54,407 bases of DNA from an uncultured Devosia sp. (GTDB taxonomy: Bacteria; Pseudomonadota; Alphaproteobacteria; Rhizobiales; Devosiaceae): positions 1 through 54,407 of the forward strand of contig NZ_CAMLHM010000021.1 of the NCBI RefSeq assembly GCF_946479885.1. Direction: 5' to 3'. Below the pieces are notes generated by a model. The model searched no databases. It was not told where the DNA came from and worked only from the letters and a program-made list of their open reading frames with translations. Position 1 is the first letter of the stretch. Each line of letters opens with the position of its first letter. Positions 25,961 through 34,394 of the stretch are shown one piece after another. A program made the translations under genes and the position numbers.

Positions 25961-26518
25961 CTAGCCCTGCTGCCAGGCGGCAATGGGGCCTGAAATCGTC
26001 GTCGCCAGCGCCTTGTCTTCGGCAAACAGCAGCACGCGGGTCGGGTCGACCGGGCCGGGGAATTCGATATTGCCCAGCGTCGTCGGTTCCCAGCCCAGCG
26101 GGCAGTAATAGTCGCGGTCGCCCACCAGCATGACGAACTGGCCATCGCCGCGCGCCAGAGCCCGCTTGGTCACTTCGCGCGCCAGGAGCTTGCCGGCGCC
26201 GAGCTTGCGGAAATTGGGGTGCGTGGCGAGCGGGCCCAGCATCCAGCCATTGATGCCGCCGATGGAAATCGGGGTCATCCACACCGAGCCACAGGCCGTG
26301 CCATCGACTTCGGCGACCAGGCTCATGCTGGGATCGATCTTGAAGCGCTCGCGAATGCGATAGGCCGTCTTGGCGAAGCGGCCGGGACCAAAGGCAATCG
26401 CCTGCAGGTCGTCGATGAACATGTCATCGGCGGCTGTGGCGGGACGAACGGTGGGGACACGGACGGGAGCGGCGGAGACAGCAGCTGACACAGCCGAGGG
26501 CGCAGACGAAAGGGTCAT
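25961..26518 (-). CDS. GNAT-family N-acetyltransferase
   Basis: A 185-residue acetyltransferase. The GNAT core starts after an alanine-rich N-tail of about 20 residues. GWMLGPLATHPNFRKLGAGKLLAREVTKRA is motif A with the acetyl-CoA pyrophosphate loop (RKLGAGK), at about residues 91-120. FVMLVGDRDYYCPLGWEP resembles the YhbS-like branch (COG3153). ATG 26518 lacks a good ribosome site; TTG 26551 is an alternative. The acceptor substrate is unknown. Confidence 0.85.
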   Translation of the reverse strand: MTLSSAPSAVSAAVSAAPVRVPTVRPATAADDMFIDDLQAIAFGPGRFAKTAYRIRERFKIDPSMSLVAEVDGTACGSVWMTPISIGGINGWMLGPLATHPNFRKLGAGKLLAREVTKRALARGDGQFVMLVGDRDYYCPLGWEPTTLGNIEFPGPVDPTRVLLFAEDKALATTISGPIAAWQQG

Positions 26519-26870
26519 GACGATGATCCAGAATGGGGATGCGTGAGACAAACCCGGCGCTCACAAGAGCACCGCTTCGAAAGACCGCTTACGGTCGTCG
26601 TGTCACCAGCAAAACCTTCACCATCCTGGGCGCCTCCAGACGCCTGAAATCCGCATTAGCACCATGGGGGCCTCGCGTAAAACGAAAATCATGGATGTCG
26701 GGCCAAAATACAAGATGCGCAGGCCTTCTGTGTTCAAAATGCACAACGCTTCGTTGCGCCATTGGTGCCTTATCGCCCCCGCCGGCCCGCTCTATGTGTC
26801 AGGCAACGCAAACGACTGTCGGGATTTGAGCCTGACAACGAGTCGGCAACATGACGGAAAGGGTTCGATC
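26519..26870. other. 352-base gap with no recognised gene; divergent promoters of GNAT and GST genes
   Basis: The gap separates two divergent genes. It holds a small hairpin GACCG-CTTA-CGGTC near 26582-26595. It also holds an inverted repeat TGTCAGGC (26797-26804) with GCCTGACA (26830-26837), 34 bases before the GST start. It is less GC-rich than the surroundings. One frame stays open in phase with the GST gene from 26664, but without a ribosome site or coding-like usage. Confidence 0.5.
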
Positions 26871-27830
26871 TTGGGACAATTGATCGACGGTAAATGGTCC
26901 ACCCAGTGGTACGACACCAAAAAGACCGGTGGTGAGTTCAAGCGCAGCCAGGCCGGCTTCCGCAACTGGGTGACACCTGACGGCAGCGCCGGCCCGTCGG
27001 GCAAAGGTGGCTTCAAGGCCGAGGCTGGCCGCTATCACCTCTATGTGTCGCTCGCCTGCCCCTGGGCCCACCGCACGCTGATCTTCCGCAAGCTCAAGGA
27101 GCTCGAAGACCTGATCTCGGTTTCCGTCGTCTCGCCCAAGATGCCCGACGAGACCGGCTGGAGCTTTGACAAGACCACCGGCTCGACCGGCGATCACCTG
27201 TTGGGCAAGGACACCCTCTGGCAGGTCTATACCCAGGCGGTCCCCGACTATACCGGCCGCGTCACCGTGCCGGTGCTGTGGGACAAGCTGACCGGCCAGA
27301 TCGTTTCCAACGAAAGCTCGGAAATCATCCGCATGTTCAACTCGGCCTTCAACGAGCTGACCGGCAATACCGAGGACTTCTACCCCGAAGCCCTGCGCGG
27401 CAAGATCGATACGATCAATGCCCGGGTCTATGACGACATCAACAATGGTGTCTACAAGGCCGGCTTCGCCACCACCCAGGAGGCTTATGAGGGCGCCGTC
27501 GCCAAGCTGTTCGAGGCGCTCGACTGGGTCGAGGATCTACTGGGCGAAACGGCCTATCTCACCGGCGACAGCATCACCGAGGCCGATTGGCGGCTGTTCA
27601 CCACCCTGGTGCGCTTCGACGCGGTCTATGTCGGCCACTTCAAGTGCAATCTCAGGCGCATCGCCGACTACAAGAACATCTCGCACTATCTCAAGGCGCT
27701 CTACGAGATGCCCGGCGTCAAGGAAACGGTCGATCTCGACCACATCAAGACGCACTATTACTGGAGCCACATCACGATTAATCCGACGCGGATCGTGCCG
27801 GTCGGACCGGACCTGGAGTTTTTGAAGTAG
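26871..27830 (+). CDS. Glutathionyl-hydroquinone reductase (Xi-class glutathione S-transferase)
   Basis: A 319-residue GST of the YqjG/ECM4 type that reduces glutathionyl-hydroquinones with glutathione. The catalytic Cys is in LACPWAHRT (about residues 59-67). WVTPDGSAGPSGKGGFKAEAGRYHLYVS and IVSNESSEIIRMFN are family signatures; the C-terminal HIKTHYYWSHITINPTRIVPVGP is nearly invariant. The start is TTG at 26871, decided by GGAAAGGG 7 bases upstream. The longer frame to 26664 is probably leader. Confidence 0.92.
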   Translation: MGQLIDGKWSTQWYDTKKTGGEFKRSQAGFRNWVTPDGSAGPSGKGGFKAEAGRYHLYVSLACPWAHRTLIFRKLKELEDLISVSVVSPKMPDETGWSFDKTTGSTGDHLLGKDTLWQVYTQAVPDYTGRVTVPVLWDKLTGQIVSNESSEIIRMFNSAFNELTGNTEDFYPEALRGKIDTINARVYDDINNGVYKAGFATTQEAYEGAVAKLFEALDWVEDLLGETAYLTGDSITEADWRLFTTLVRFDAVYVGHFKCNLRRIADYKNISHYLKALYEMPGVKETVDLDHIKTHYYWSHITINPTRIVPVGPDLEFLK

Positions 27831-27883
27831 GGGCCCGCAGCCTGACCTGACGACGACACCTACCGAATAGCGGTGGCTCCCCG

Positions 27884-27994
27884 TCACCCCACCCTCGTTC
27901 CCTCCCCATCGAGGGGAGGGAGGCGCCAGCTCAGCCGCCAGTGTTCATCGTCTCCCTCCCCCTTGTGGGGAGGGATCAAGGGTGGGGGTGGTTT
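27884..27994. repeat. REP-like paired palindrome, family B
   Basis: Inverted halves with hairpins CCCTCCCC...GGGGAGGG flank a spacer (GGCGCCAG...GTTCATCG). The whole element, spacer included, is nearly the same as the copy at 50104-50214. It lies between the convergent GST and Nudix genes. Confidence 0.85.
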
Positions 27995-28030
27995 AGGCAG
28001 AATGGCGAGGCCTGGCTTTGCGGCTGCCTC

Positions 28031-28507
28031 TCAATACCCCCACACATCCCGCTTGGGCACGTCGTCGAAATACTCGTCGATCCGCTGGCTGGTTGCCGGG
28101 GTCACCTTTTCGGGCAGCGCGTGGCGGTCGAACCAGCCGACCTCGGCGATCTCGTGGTCCGGCTTGCGGTCGAAGGCCTTTTCGAACTTCGTCGCCACAT
28201 AGAAGGCGACATGGTCACGATCGGTCACCGGGCTCGAATTGTGGTAGATGCCGAAGAGCTGCATCGGCCCGACGACGCGAAAGCCGGTTTCTTCCAGCGT
28301 CTCGCGCGCGCCGGCATGTTCGAGCGTCTCCCCGGGGCTGACGCCGCCGCCGGGAAACTGCCAGCCGGGCACATAGGTGTGCCGGATCAGCAGCACCTTG
28401 TCGCCATCGACCACCATGACGCGCGAACCCAGCGTCATGCGGTGCCAGAGGCCCTTGAGGGTCAGGAACACCTTGGCCGTAAGCCGCTGCCTGCTATTCA
28501 TCTGCAT
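28031..28507 (-). CDS. Nudix hydrolase
   Basis: A 158-residue Nudix protein with an intact box: GGGVSPGETLEHAGARETLEETGF (about residues 61-84), split here into GGGVSPGETLEHAG and ARETLEETGF. RVMVVDGDKVLLIRHTYVPGWQFPG leads into it, as in MutT-like proteins acting on nucleoside diphosphate derivatives. ATG 28507 is fixed by AAGGAG 7 bases upstream. The substrate is not predictable. It diverges from the phosphoesterase gene. Confidence 0.88.
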   Translation of the reverse strand: MQMNSRQRLTAKVFLTLKGLWHRMTLGSRVMVVDGDKVLLIRHTYVPGWQFPGGGVSPGETLEHAGARETLEETGFRVVGPMQLFGIYHNSSPVTDRDHVAFYVATKFEKAFDRKPDHEIAEVGWFDRHALPEKVTPATSQRIDEYFDDVPKRDVWGY

Positions 28508-28617
28508 CGAAACACTCCTTGCGACGTTACCGGTAGCAGAGACTTGATGGCGACAAAATTGACCCTGCGCCCGATTGACCGTTTTCTTGCCCGCCCGCAT
28601 CTGGCATTAGGCGGACA

Positions 28618-29511
28618 ATGACAACCCTTGCCCACATTTCCGACATCCACCTGTCGCCCATGCCCGACATCGGCTGGCGCGACCTGCTCGGCAAGCGCAT
28701 CACCGGTTATCTCAACTGGAAGCTCAAGCGCCACGGCGAGCTCAACAGCGAAACGCTGTCGAGCCTGGTCGCCCACATGCAGGCGCAGAACGCCGATTTT
28801 ACGGCGGTGACCGGTGACCTGGTCAACCTGGCCTTGCCGCTCGAGATCGACCGCGCCGGCCAGTGGCTGCGGGCGCTCGGCGCCTCCGACAGGGTCGCCG
28901 CCTGCCCCGGCAATCACGACGCCTATGTCTCTGGCGCGCTGGAATCGGCCCAGCGGGCCTGGGGCGAATATATGCAGGGCGAAACGCTGGACGACGCGGC
29001 ATTCCCCTTCGTGCGGCGCGTCGGCGAGCTGGCCATCATCTCCTGCTCCAGCGCCGTTCCGACCCGGCCCTTCCTCGCCATCGGCCGCTTCGACGAGAAG
29101 CAGGCCCATCGCCTCGGCCGCATCCTCAAGCTCATGGGCGATGCAGACATGTTCCGCGTCGTGCTGATCCATCATCCGCCCAATCCGGAACTGCAGCACC
29201 CCTCATTCGGCCTCAAGGGGCACAAGCTGTTCCGCCAGGTCATAGCCGAACACGGCGCTGAACTGATCCTGCACGGCCATACCCACCGCTCCTCGATCCA
29301 TTCCATTCCCGGCAAGGGCAAGGAAGTGCCGGTCGTGGGCGTCGCCGCCGCCAGCGCTGCGCAGGGCGGTACGCTGGACGATCCGGCGCGCTACAACCTG
29401 TTTCGCATCGAACGCAACGGCGATGGCGGCTGGAGCTGCACCATGCGCGAATTCGGCTTCCAGCGCCTGGGCACCGACATCGTCATGCGCCTGCAGATGC
29501 GGATCTGCTGA
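28618..29511 (+). CDS. Metallophosphoesterase (calcineurin-like)
   Basis: A 297-residue dinuclear-metal phosphoesterase. All five family motifs are visible in order: HISDIHLS (about 6-13), VTGDLVN (about 64-70), CPGNHD (about 96-101), IHHPP (about 184-188) and ILHGHTHRSS (about 218-227). It resembles cyclic-nucleotide or Icc-like phosphodiesterases, but the substrate cannot be told. The ATG has GGCGGA upstream. It is followed by a strong hairpin shared with the convergent MetE-like gene. Confidence 0.9.
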   Translation: MTTLAHISDIHLSPMPDIGWRDLLGKRITGYLNWKLKRHGELNSETLSSLVAHMQAQNADFTAVTGDLVNLALPLEIDRAGQWLRALGASDRVAACPGNHDAYVSGALESAQRAWGEYMQGETLDDAAFPFVRRVGELAIISCSSAVPTRPFLAIGRFDEKQAHRLGRILKLMGDADMFRVVLIHHPPNPELQHPSFGLKGHKLFRQVIAEHGAELILHGHTHRSSIHSIPGKGKEVPVVGVAAASAAQGGTLDDPARYNLFRIERNGDGGWSCTMREFGFQRLGTDIVMRLQMRIC

Positions 29512-29512
29512 G

Positions 29513-29537
29513 GCGCGAGCCGGTAAACGGCTCGCGC
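29513..29537. terminator. Bidirectional hairpin between convergent genes
   Basis: GCGCGAGCCG (29513-29522) pairs perfectly with CGGCTCGCGC (29528-29537) across GTAAA. Neither side has a T-tract. It fills most of the 36-base gap between the two stops and probably serves both genes. Confidence 0.6.
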
Positions 29538-29547
29538 AGACTATCGG

Positions 29548-30672
29548 TCAGGCGTCGACGCCACCCCAGATCGCCTCGGCGGTACGCACGACCAGCTCGA
29601 GCTTGCGCTTCTGATCGTCTTCGGTGATGGCATTACCCTCCTCGGTGGAGGCAAACCCGCATTGCGGCGCAATGCCAAGCTGGTCGATATCGGCATATTT
29701 GCTGGCCAGCTCGAACTTGCGCTTGAGGCCATCGAGATCCTCCAGCACGGCCGTTTTGGTGGTGATGAAGCCCGGCAGCACGCGCTTCTTGCCCTTGGGC
29801 AAGAGCCTGAGGGGCTCCAGCCCGCCGGCCCGGTCGGTGTCGTATTCCATGAAGTAGATATCGACGCCGGTCTGGTTGAAAACCGCATCGGCCGCCGGAT
29901 CGTAGGCGCCCTCGGCCACCCAGGTGGATTTGAAGTTGCCACGGCACATATGCATGCCGATCAACATGTCACCCGGCCGATCCGCGATGGCGTCATGCAT
30001 CATTTTGGCATAGCGGCCGATCAGCCAATCGGGGTCTTCGCCGCGTGCCTTGCGCTCGGCGCGGATCTTGGGATCGCACAGATAGGCAAAGAAGATGTCG
30101 TCTATCTGCAGGTAGCGACAGCCCGCGGCATAAAATGCGCCCACCGCCTTTTTGTAGGTGCGGGTGATCGCCTCGAAATAGGCTTCGGCATCGTGCTTGT
30201 ATTCGTTGACGTCGATATCGCCTTCGGCAACGCGGAAATGGATGGCGCTCGGCCCGGGTATCGAAATCTTCGGCGTGACCGTGGTGTGCTTTTGCACGAA
30301 CTTGAAATGCTCGAGCATCGGATGGTCGTCGGGAAAGTCGAGCCGGCCGGTGATGATCGGCACATCCGCCTTGGTCTTGACGCCGTGGAATTGGATGGCG
30401 CCGCTGTCGCGCCGCACGATTTCGAGGCCATCCAGCATGCCCATGAAATCGAAATGCCACCAGGCGCGGCGAAACTCGCCATCGGTGACGGCCTTGAGGC
30501 CGGCGGCCTCCTGCATGCGGATAACGTCGATGATCGCGGCATCCTCGACCGCCTTCAGGTCCTCGGCAGACAGCGTCTTGTCCTCGAAACGCGCCTTACG
30601 GGCTGCCTTAAGGGCAGCGGGCCGCAAGAAACTGCCGACGATATCGGCGCGGTAGGGTGGCTTGGATGACAT
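29548..30672 (-). CDS. Cobalamin-independent methionine synthase-like protein (MetE C-terminal domain type)
   Basis: A 374-residue single barrel matching the catalytic C-terminal half of MetE. Probable zinc ligands are H and C in GMHMCRGN (about residues 239-246), E in FMEYDTDRAG (about 280-289) and C in GIAPQCGFAS (about 340-349). DGEFRRAWWHFDF is a family segment. The folate-binding N-terminal half of MetE is missing, so this is the core-MetE or YxjG/YxjH type, possibly using another methyl donor. The ATG is preceded by GAGGAGGAAG. The gene is a single unit. Confidence 0.88.
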   Translation of the reverse strand: MSSKPPYRADIVGSFLRPAALKAARKARFEDKTLSAEDLKAVEDAAIIDVIRMQEAAGLKAVTDGEFRRAWWHFDFMGMLDGLEIVRRDSGAIQFHGVKTKADVPIITGRLDFPDDHPMLEHFKFVQKHTTVTPKISIPGPSAIHFRVAEGDIDVNEYKHDAEAYFEAITRTYKKAVGAFYAAGCRYLQIDDIFFAYLCDPKIRAERKARGEDPDWLIGRYAKMMHDAIADRPGDMLIGMHMCRGNFKSTWVAEGAYDPAADAVFNQTGVDIYFMEYDTDRAGGLEPLRLLPKGKKRVLPGFITTKTAVLEDLDGLKRKFELASKYADIDQLGIAPQCGFASTEEGNAITEDDQKRKLELVVRTAEAIWGGVDA

Positions 30673-30784
30673 TGCTTCCTCCTCACAACATGGGACGCAT
30701 CTGATCGGCCTTTGCCAATCGAGGCAAGCCCGGAGGCTGAAACGCGCGCGACGGGCGCTGGCGGACAGGCCTCGGCTGCAAAGC

Positions 30785-31495
30785 TCAAGCCTGTGCCGGT
30801 CCCGCCGCTGACGACAGCTCGTGCAGCACCCGGTCGGCCATTGAGACGCAGCGCGCGCCGTCGAAGGGGAACAGCGAGGCGAAGGTTCCCCTGGCCTGCT
30901 GCTCGATGGAGGTGCGCAGCAGCCGCCTTGCCCGGTAGAGCCGGGTGCGGACGGTCTCGGATTTGATGTCGAGATGCGCCGCCGTGTCCTCGACGCTCAG
31001 GCCCTGCACGTCCCGCAGCACGAAGACGGTACGGAACGGGGCCGGCAGCTCATCGATGGCGCGTTCGAGAAGCACGCGGATTTCCTGGCGCGACATTTCG
31101 GCCTCCGGGTCGACAACCGGGCTCATGGGAAACAGCACGATCGCCCCGCCCTCCGCCTGTTGCGTTTCGATATGTTCGACGCCCACCATTGGTCGCCGAT
31201 CCCGCGCCCGGCCCAGGGCCTCGTTGAGCGCTATGCGGGTGAGCCAGGTCGAAAATGCCGCCTCGCCCCGGAAGCCATCGAGATGGGTGAATGCCTTGAC
31301 GTAGCTCGCCTGCACCACATCCTCGGCCTCGCTGTCGCTGCGCAGGATCGCGCGGGCTGCGCGGAACAGGCGCTGGTTGTAGCGCTGGATCAGGGTGCGA
31401 ATGGCCAGTTCGTGCCGGCGGCGCGCCAGCTCGACCAGCGCCCCATCGGCAAGACCAGTGATGTCGTGGTCCTGGCGGACCGCCTGCAAAGCCAT
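30785..31495 (-). CDS. RNA polymerase sigma factor, ECF type
   Basis: A 236-residue sigma-70 family protein with region 2 (RYNQRLFRAARAILRSDSEAEDVVQASYVKAF) and region 4 (LPAPFRTVFVLRDVQGLSVEDTAAHLDIKSETVRTRLYRARRLL, here summarised) separated by a short linker. A C-terminal extension of about 35 residues (FASLFPFDGARCVSMADRVL) holds a cysteine. AGAGGAG upstream fixes ATG 31495. It is the third gene of an operon after a DUF4142 protein and a cupredoxin. No anti-sigma factor with a membrane helix is visible next to it, so control may act through the extension or through a distant gene. Confidence 0.9.
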   Translation of the reverse strand: MALQAVRQDHDITGLADGALVELARRRHELAIRTLIQRYNQRLFRAARAILRSDSEAEDVVQASYVKAFTHLDGFRGEAAFSTWLTRIALNEALGRARDRRPMVGVEHIETQQAEGGAIVLFPMSPVVDPEAEMSRQEIRVLLERAIDELPAPFRTVFVLRDVQGLSVEDTAAHLDIKSETVRTRLYRARRLLRTSIEQQARGTFASLFPFDGARCVSMADRVLHELSSAAGPAQA

Positions 31496-31560
31496 GTCCT
31501 TGCTCCTCTGTTTCCTCGGCTGGTGGCTGGACGCCGGCTGGGCCGGCGGCCAGGTATCGA

Positions 31561-31878
31561 TCAGGGCAAGACGGTCAGCGTACCGGTCATGCCCGGGTGG
31601 AACTTGCAGATGAAGTCCCACTGCCCGGCAGCCGTCAGCGGCATGACCACCTCGGATTTGACCGGCAGGTCCACGTCGAAGGAGCGATCCCGGGCGGTGA
31701 CTGTGTGCCGGAACAGGTCATCATTCTTCCAGGTGATCGTATCGCCAACATGCAACTGGGCGGGCAAGGCGCCAAACGCCATCTTGTCGACCACAACGAC
31801 ATAGTCTGCGGCCGATGCCGGCCTGGCCGCAAGGGCCAGCATCAGCAATGGCAGCAAGGCAGAAAAAGAGCGTCGCAT
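31561..31878 (-). CDS. Periplasmic cupredoxin (plastocyanin/amicyanin-like)
   Basis: A 105-residue blue-copper-type protein. Its signal peptide (about residues 1-23, ending ARPASAA) directs export. Copper ligands H58 (DLFRHTV), C91, H94 and M97 (ICKFHPGM) are all present in the expected order. It probably carries electrons or copper in the periplasm. It starts 3 bases after the DUF4142 gene and is followed by the sigma factor gene 65 bases later. The grouping suggests a stress or copper response. Confidence 0.9.
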   Translation of the reverse strand: MRRSFSALLPLLMLALAARPASAADYVVVVDKMAFGALPAQLHVGDTITWKNDDLFRHTVTARDRSFDVDLPVKSEVVMPLTAAGQWDFICKFHPGMTGTLTVLP

Positions 31879-31881
31879 GGC

Positions 31882-32403
31882 TCAATCCACCGTCGCGGCC
31901 AGGTGCTCGGCATGGGCCTGATGCTCGGCGAACAGCACGAGGCCGGTTTCGAGCAAAGCCTTGAGCTCGGCGTCGTGTGCTGCCGGGATGAGCGTGGTCT
32001 CGAGCGCCGTGTTCACGGTCTGATGGTAGGCGACCTCATTGGCGACATAGGCCGCATCGAACGCCGCGCCCTCGAGCGCGCCCAGTTCGGCCTGCTTGGC
32101 CTTCGCCGCCTCCGCCAGGGCCTGGCTGGTGGCATTGTCCTCGGGCGTGACGCCGAGCTTTTCAACCAGCGCCAGCGCCTGATCGTTGACCGCCTTGTGG
32201 TCCCGGGCCATCTGGTTGGCAAACTCGATCACGGCGGCATTGCTGCTCTTGGCCAGTGCCTGTTCGGCCGCGGCGATGTCGATCTGGCCGGCGGTATAGG
32301 CAATGTGGGCAACCTGCGCGTCGCTGAGCGGTGAATCATGCGCCGCTGCCGCGCCCGTCATGCCCAGAACGAGAAGGGCGGCCACTATCGTATTTCTGAT
32401 CAC
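31882..32403 (-). CDS. DUF4142-family periplasmic protein
   Basis: A 173-residue exported helical protein of the DUF4142 family (ferritin-like four-helix type by fold prediction known for the family). The signal peptide ends AAAA-HDSP near residue 22. Helical segments such as FANQMARDHKAVNDQALAL (about 61-79) and FDAAYVANEVAYHQTV (about 113-128) carry the family histidines. CAGGAG six bases before GTG 32403 decides the start. It is the first gene of the cupredoxin-sigma operon. Its biochemical role is unknown. Confidence 0.85.
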   Translation of the reverse strand: MIRNTIVAALLVLGMTGAAAAHDSPLSDAQVAHIAYTAGQIDIAAAEQALAKSSNAAVIEFANQMARDHKAVNDQALALVEKLGVTPEDNATSQALAEAAKAKQAELGALEGAAFDAAYVANEVAYHQTVNTALETTLIPAAHDAELKALLETGLVLFAEHQAHAEHLAATVD

Positions 32404-32544
32404 TTGAATCTCCTGGCAATGGAGTCCGGAGGCGGCGCAACGCCACCTACTCGGCTCATCCATTGGACGGAGGTCCGATCCAAATGTTCCCGAAATGATT
32501 CAACCGCGCAACGAATGGCGCCTCGGCGGGGGTGGCCGCGGTCG

Positions 32545-32967
32545 TTACCGCCCTTCGGTCTTGTCCCGGACGCGGTTGTGGATTTCCTCCACCTCAGGCG
32601 TCATCTCATTGGCGAAGTCGCTCATCTCGAAGGCCGGGCGGATCTCAATTTCGCTCTTGCCCAGCATCGGATTGGGGCAGCGTTTTACCCAGGCGACAGC
32701 TTCGTCCATGTCGCGCACCTCCCAGATCCAGTAGCCCGATACCAGCTCCTTGGTCTCGGCAAATGGTCCGTCGATCACCATGCGGCTGGCCCCGTCAAAG
32801 GCGACGCGCTTGGCTTGCGAGCTGGGCTTGAGCCCGTCGCCGCCCAGCATGATGCCGGCATCGACCAGTTCCTCATTGTACTTGCCCATGGCCTCCAGCA
32901 GCTCGTTCGGCGGCATGATGCCGGCCTCGCTGTCCGCGGTAGCCTTTACGAATACGACGACGCGCAT
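32545..32967 (-). CDS. YCII-related (DGPF domain) protein
   Basis: A 140-residue dimeric alpha-beta protein of the YCII/DGPF family, often found beside ECF41-type sigma factors. The family motif VIDGPFAETKELVSGYWIW is at about residues 66-84. GGAGGAG upstream fixes ATG 32967; the open frame before it is not coding. Function is unknown. It stands on the same strand as the DUF4142-cupredoxin-sigma operon, 141 bases upstream of it, and may be linked to the sigma factor. Confidence 0.87.
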   Translation of the reverse strand: MRVVVFVKATADSEAGIMPPNELLEAMGKYNEELVDAGIMLGGDGLKPSSQAKRVAFDGASRMVIDGPFAETKELVSGYWIWEVRDMDEAVAWVKRCPNPMLGKSEIEIRPAFEMSDFANEMTPEVEEIHNRVRDKTEGR

Positions 32968-33050
32968 GGCCTGCTCCTCCGTTTTGACATGCAAAGTGCC
33001 CCACTCCCGCCACGGCGGCAAATCACCTATATGGTGAGCCAACCCCGCGA

Positions 33051-34394
33051 GTGATCCAAGCCTTGACCGAACAATTTCTCATCGAGCGCCCCACCTTCGA
33101 TCCCGCGACGGGCAAGGCCAGTTTCGGCTATGGGCTGGACGGCCTGCATTTCATCGAGACCCTCGGCTTTCCGGCGGGCGCCGACGCGATAGCCGCAGAA
33201 GGCCCGGCTTTCCGCAAGCTGCTGGACCTGACCGCCGTCGTTCTGGGCGTCAGCTATTTCAAGCTCCGGGCCCCCTTCGAGATCGTCGCTCCCAACATCG
33301 CCCTCAGCGAGGCGGAGCGGGCCTTTGCCATCGACGTCTTTGAAAATGGCCTGGGCGAGTTCTATGCCCGCAACAATCTCATGCGCTTCGGCAAGCTGAC
33401 CATTCATGCGCCCAACGACATCGAGTCGACGCGGCCCGCCCCGGCCCTGCCCGATCGCACCCTGCTGCCTATTGGCGGCGGCAAGGATTCGCTGGTCAGC
33501 GTCGACCTGCTGAGCCATGCCGGCGTCCAGTTCACCCCCTTTGCCGTCAATCCCAAGGGGCCGATCCTCACCTCGGTCGACAAGATCGGCACCAAGCCGG
33601 TCTATGTGACGCGCACGCTCGACGCCGAAATGATCCGGCTGGGCAAGGAACCGGGCTTCTACAACGGCCACGTGCCCTCGACGGCCATCAACTCGATGAT
33701 CGCGGCGCTCTGCGCCCTGCTCTATGGCTACAACCAGATCGTGCTCAGCAATGAGCGCTCCGCCAGCGAGGGCAATGTCACCTTCGACGGGCGCGAGACC
33801 AATCACCAATATTCCAAATCGCTCGGCTTCGAGCTGCTGATCGCCTCGATCCTGTCAGACGCCACCGGCGGCGCGCTGAAATACTTCTCGCTGCTGCGGC
33901 CCTATTCGGAGGCGCGCATCGCTTCGCTCTTCACCCACGAGAGCAAGTTCGACCACGTCTTTTCGAGCTGCAACCGCAATTTCCGGCTGACCGGCAATGA
34001 CGGCCCGCTCTGGTGCGGCGAATGCCCGAAATGCCACTTCGTCTTCCTGATCTTTGCGCCCTTCATGGCCAAGGATCGCCTGCTGTCCATTTTCGGCAAG
34101 AACCTGCTCGACATAGAGGCCAACGAAGGCTCGTTCCGCGAACTGGCCGGGCTGGCCGGGCAGAAGCCCTGGGAATGCGTCGGGGAAATCCTCGAAGCGG
34201 CCGCCTGTCTCTATACCCTGACCCGCCATGCCGACTGGCACGAGGCGGCGGTGGTCAAGGCCGTCAAGGCGGACCTTTTCGCCCAATATGGCGAACCCAA
34301 GCTGCAACTGGCCATGGCCGAATGCCTCACCGACAGCCACGATCACCACATTCCGCCGGCCCTGGCCGCCAAGGTGGCTGCCTATGCGGTTTGA
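33051..34394 (+). CDS. murL: UDP-MurNAc-L-Ala-L-Glu epimerase (MurL)
   Basis: A 447-residue enzyme that epimerises the terminal L-glutamate of UDP-MurNAc-L-Ala-L-Glu to D-glutamate, an ATP-dependent step of an alternative peptidoglycan route described from Xanthomonas. A PP-loop-like motif GGGKDS is at residues 142-147. A cysteine cluster (CNRNF near 306, then CGECPKC near 322-328) may bind metal. FDGRETNHQYSKS and SNERSASEGN are family segments. The start is GTG 33051 or TTG 33063, both without a good ribosome site. It overlaps the next gene, a MurD2, by 11 bases, which strongly supports the assignment. Confidence 0.92.
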   Translation: MIQALTEQFLIERPTFDPATGKASFGYGLDGLHFIETLGFPAGADAIAAEGPAFRKLLDLTAVVLGVSYFKLRAPFEIVAPNIALSEAERAFAIDVFENGLGEFYARNNLMRFGKLTIHAPNDIESTRPAPALPDRTLLPIGGGKDSLVSVDLLSHAGVQFTPFAVNPKGPILTSVDKIGTKPVYVTRTLDAEMIRLGKEPGFYNGHVPSTAINSMIAALCALLYGYNQIVLSNERSASEGNVTFDGRETNHQYSKSLGFELLIASILSDATGGALKYFSLLRPYSEARIASLFTHESKFDHVFSSCNRNFRLTGNDGPLWCGECPKCHFVFLIFAPFMAKDRLLSIFGKNLLDIEANEGSFRELAGLAGQKPWECVGEILEAAACLYTLTRHADWHEAAVVKAVKADLFAQYGEPKLQLAMAECLTDSHDHHIPPALAAKVAAYAV

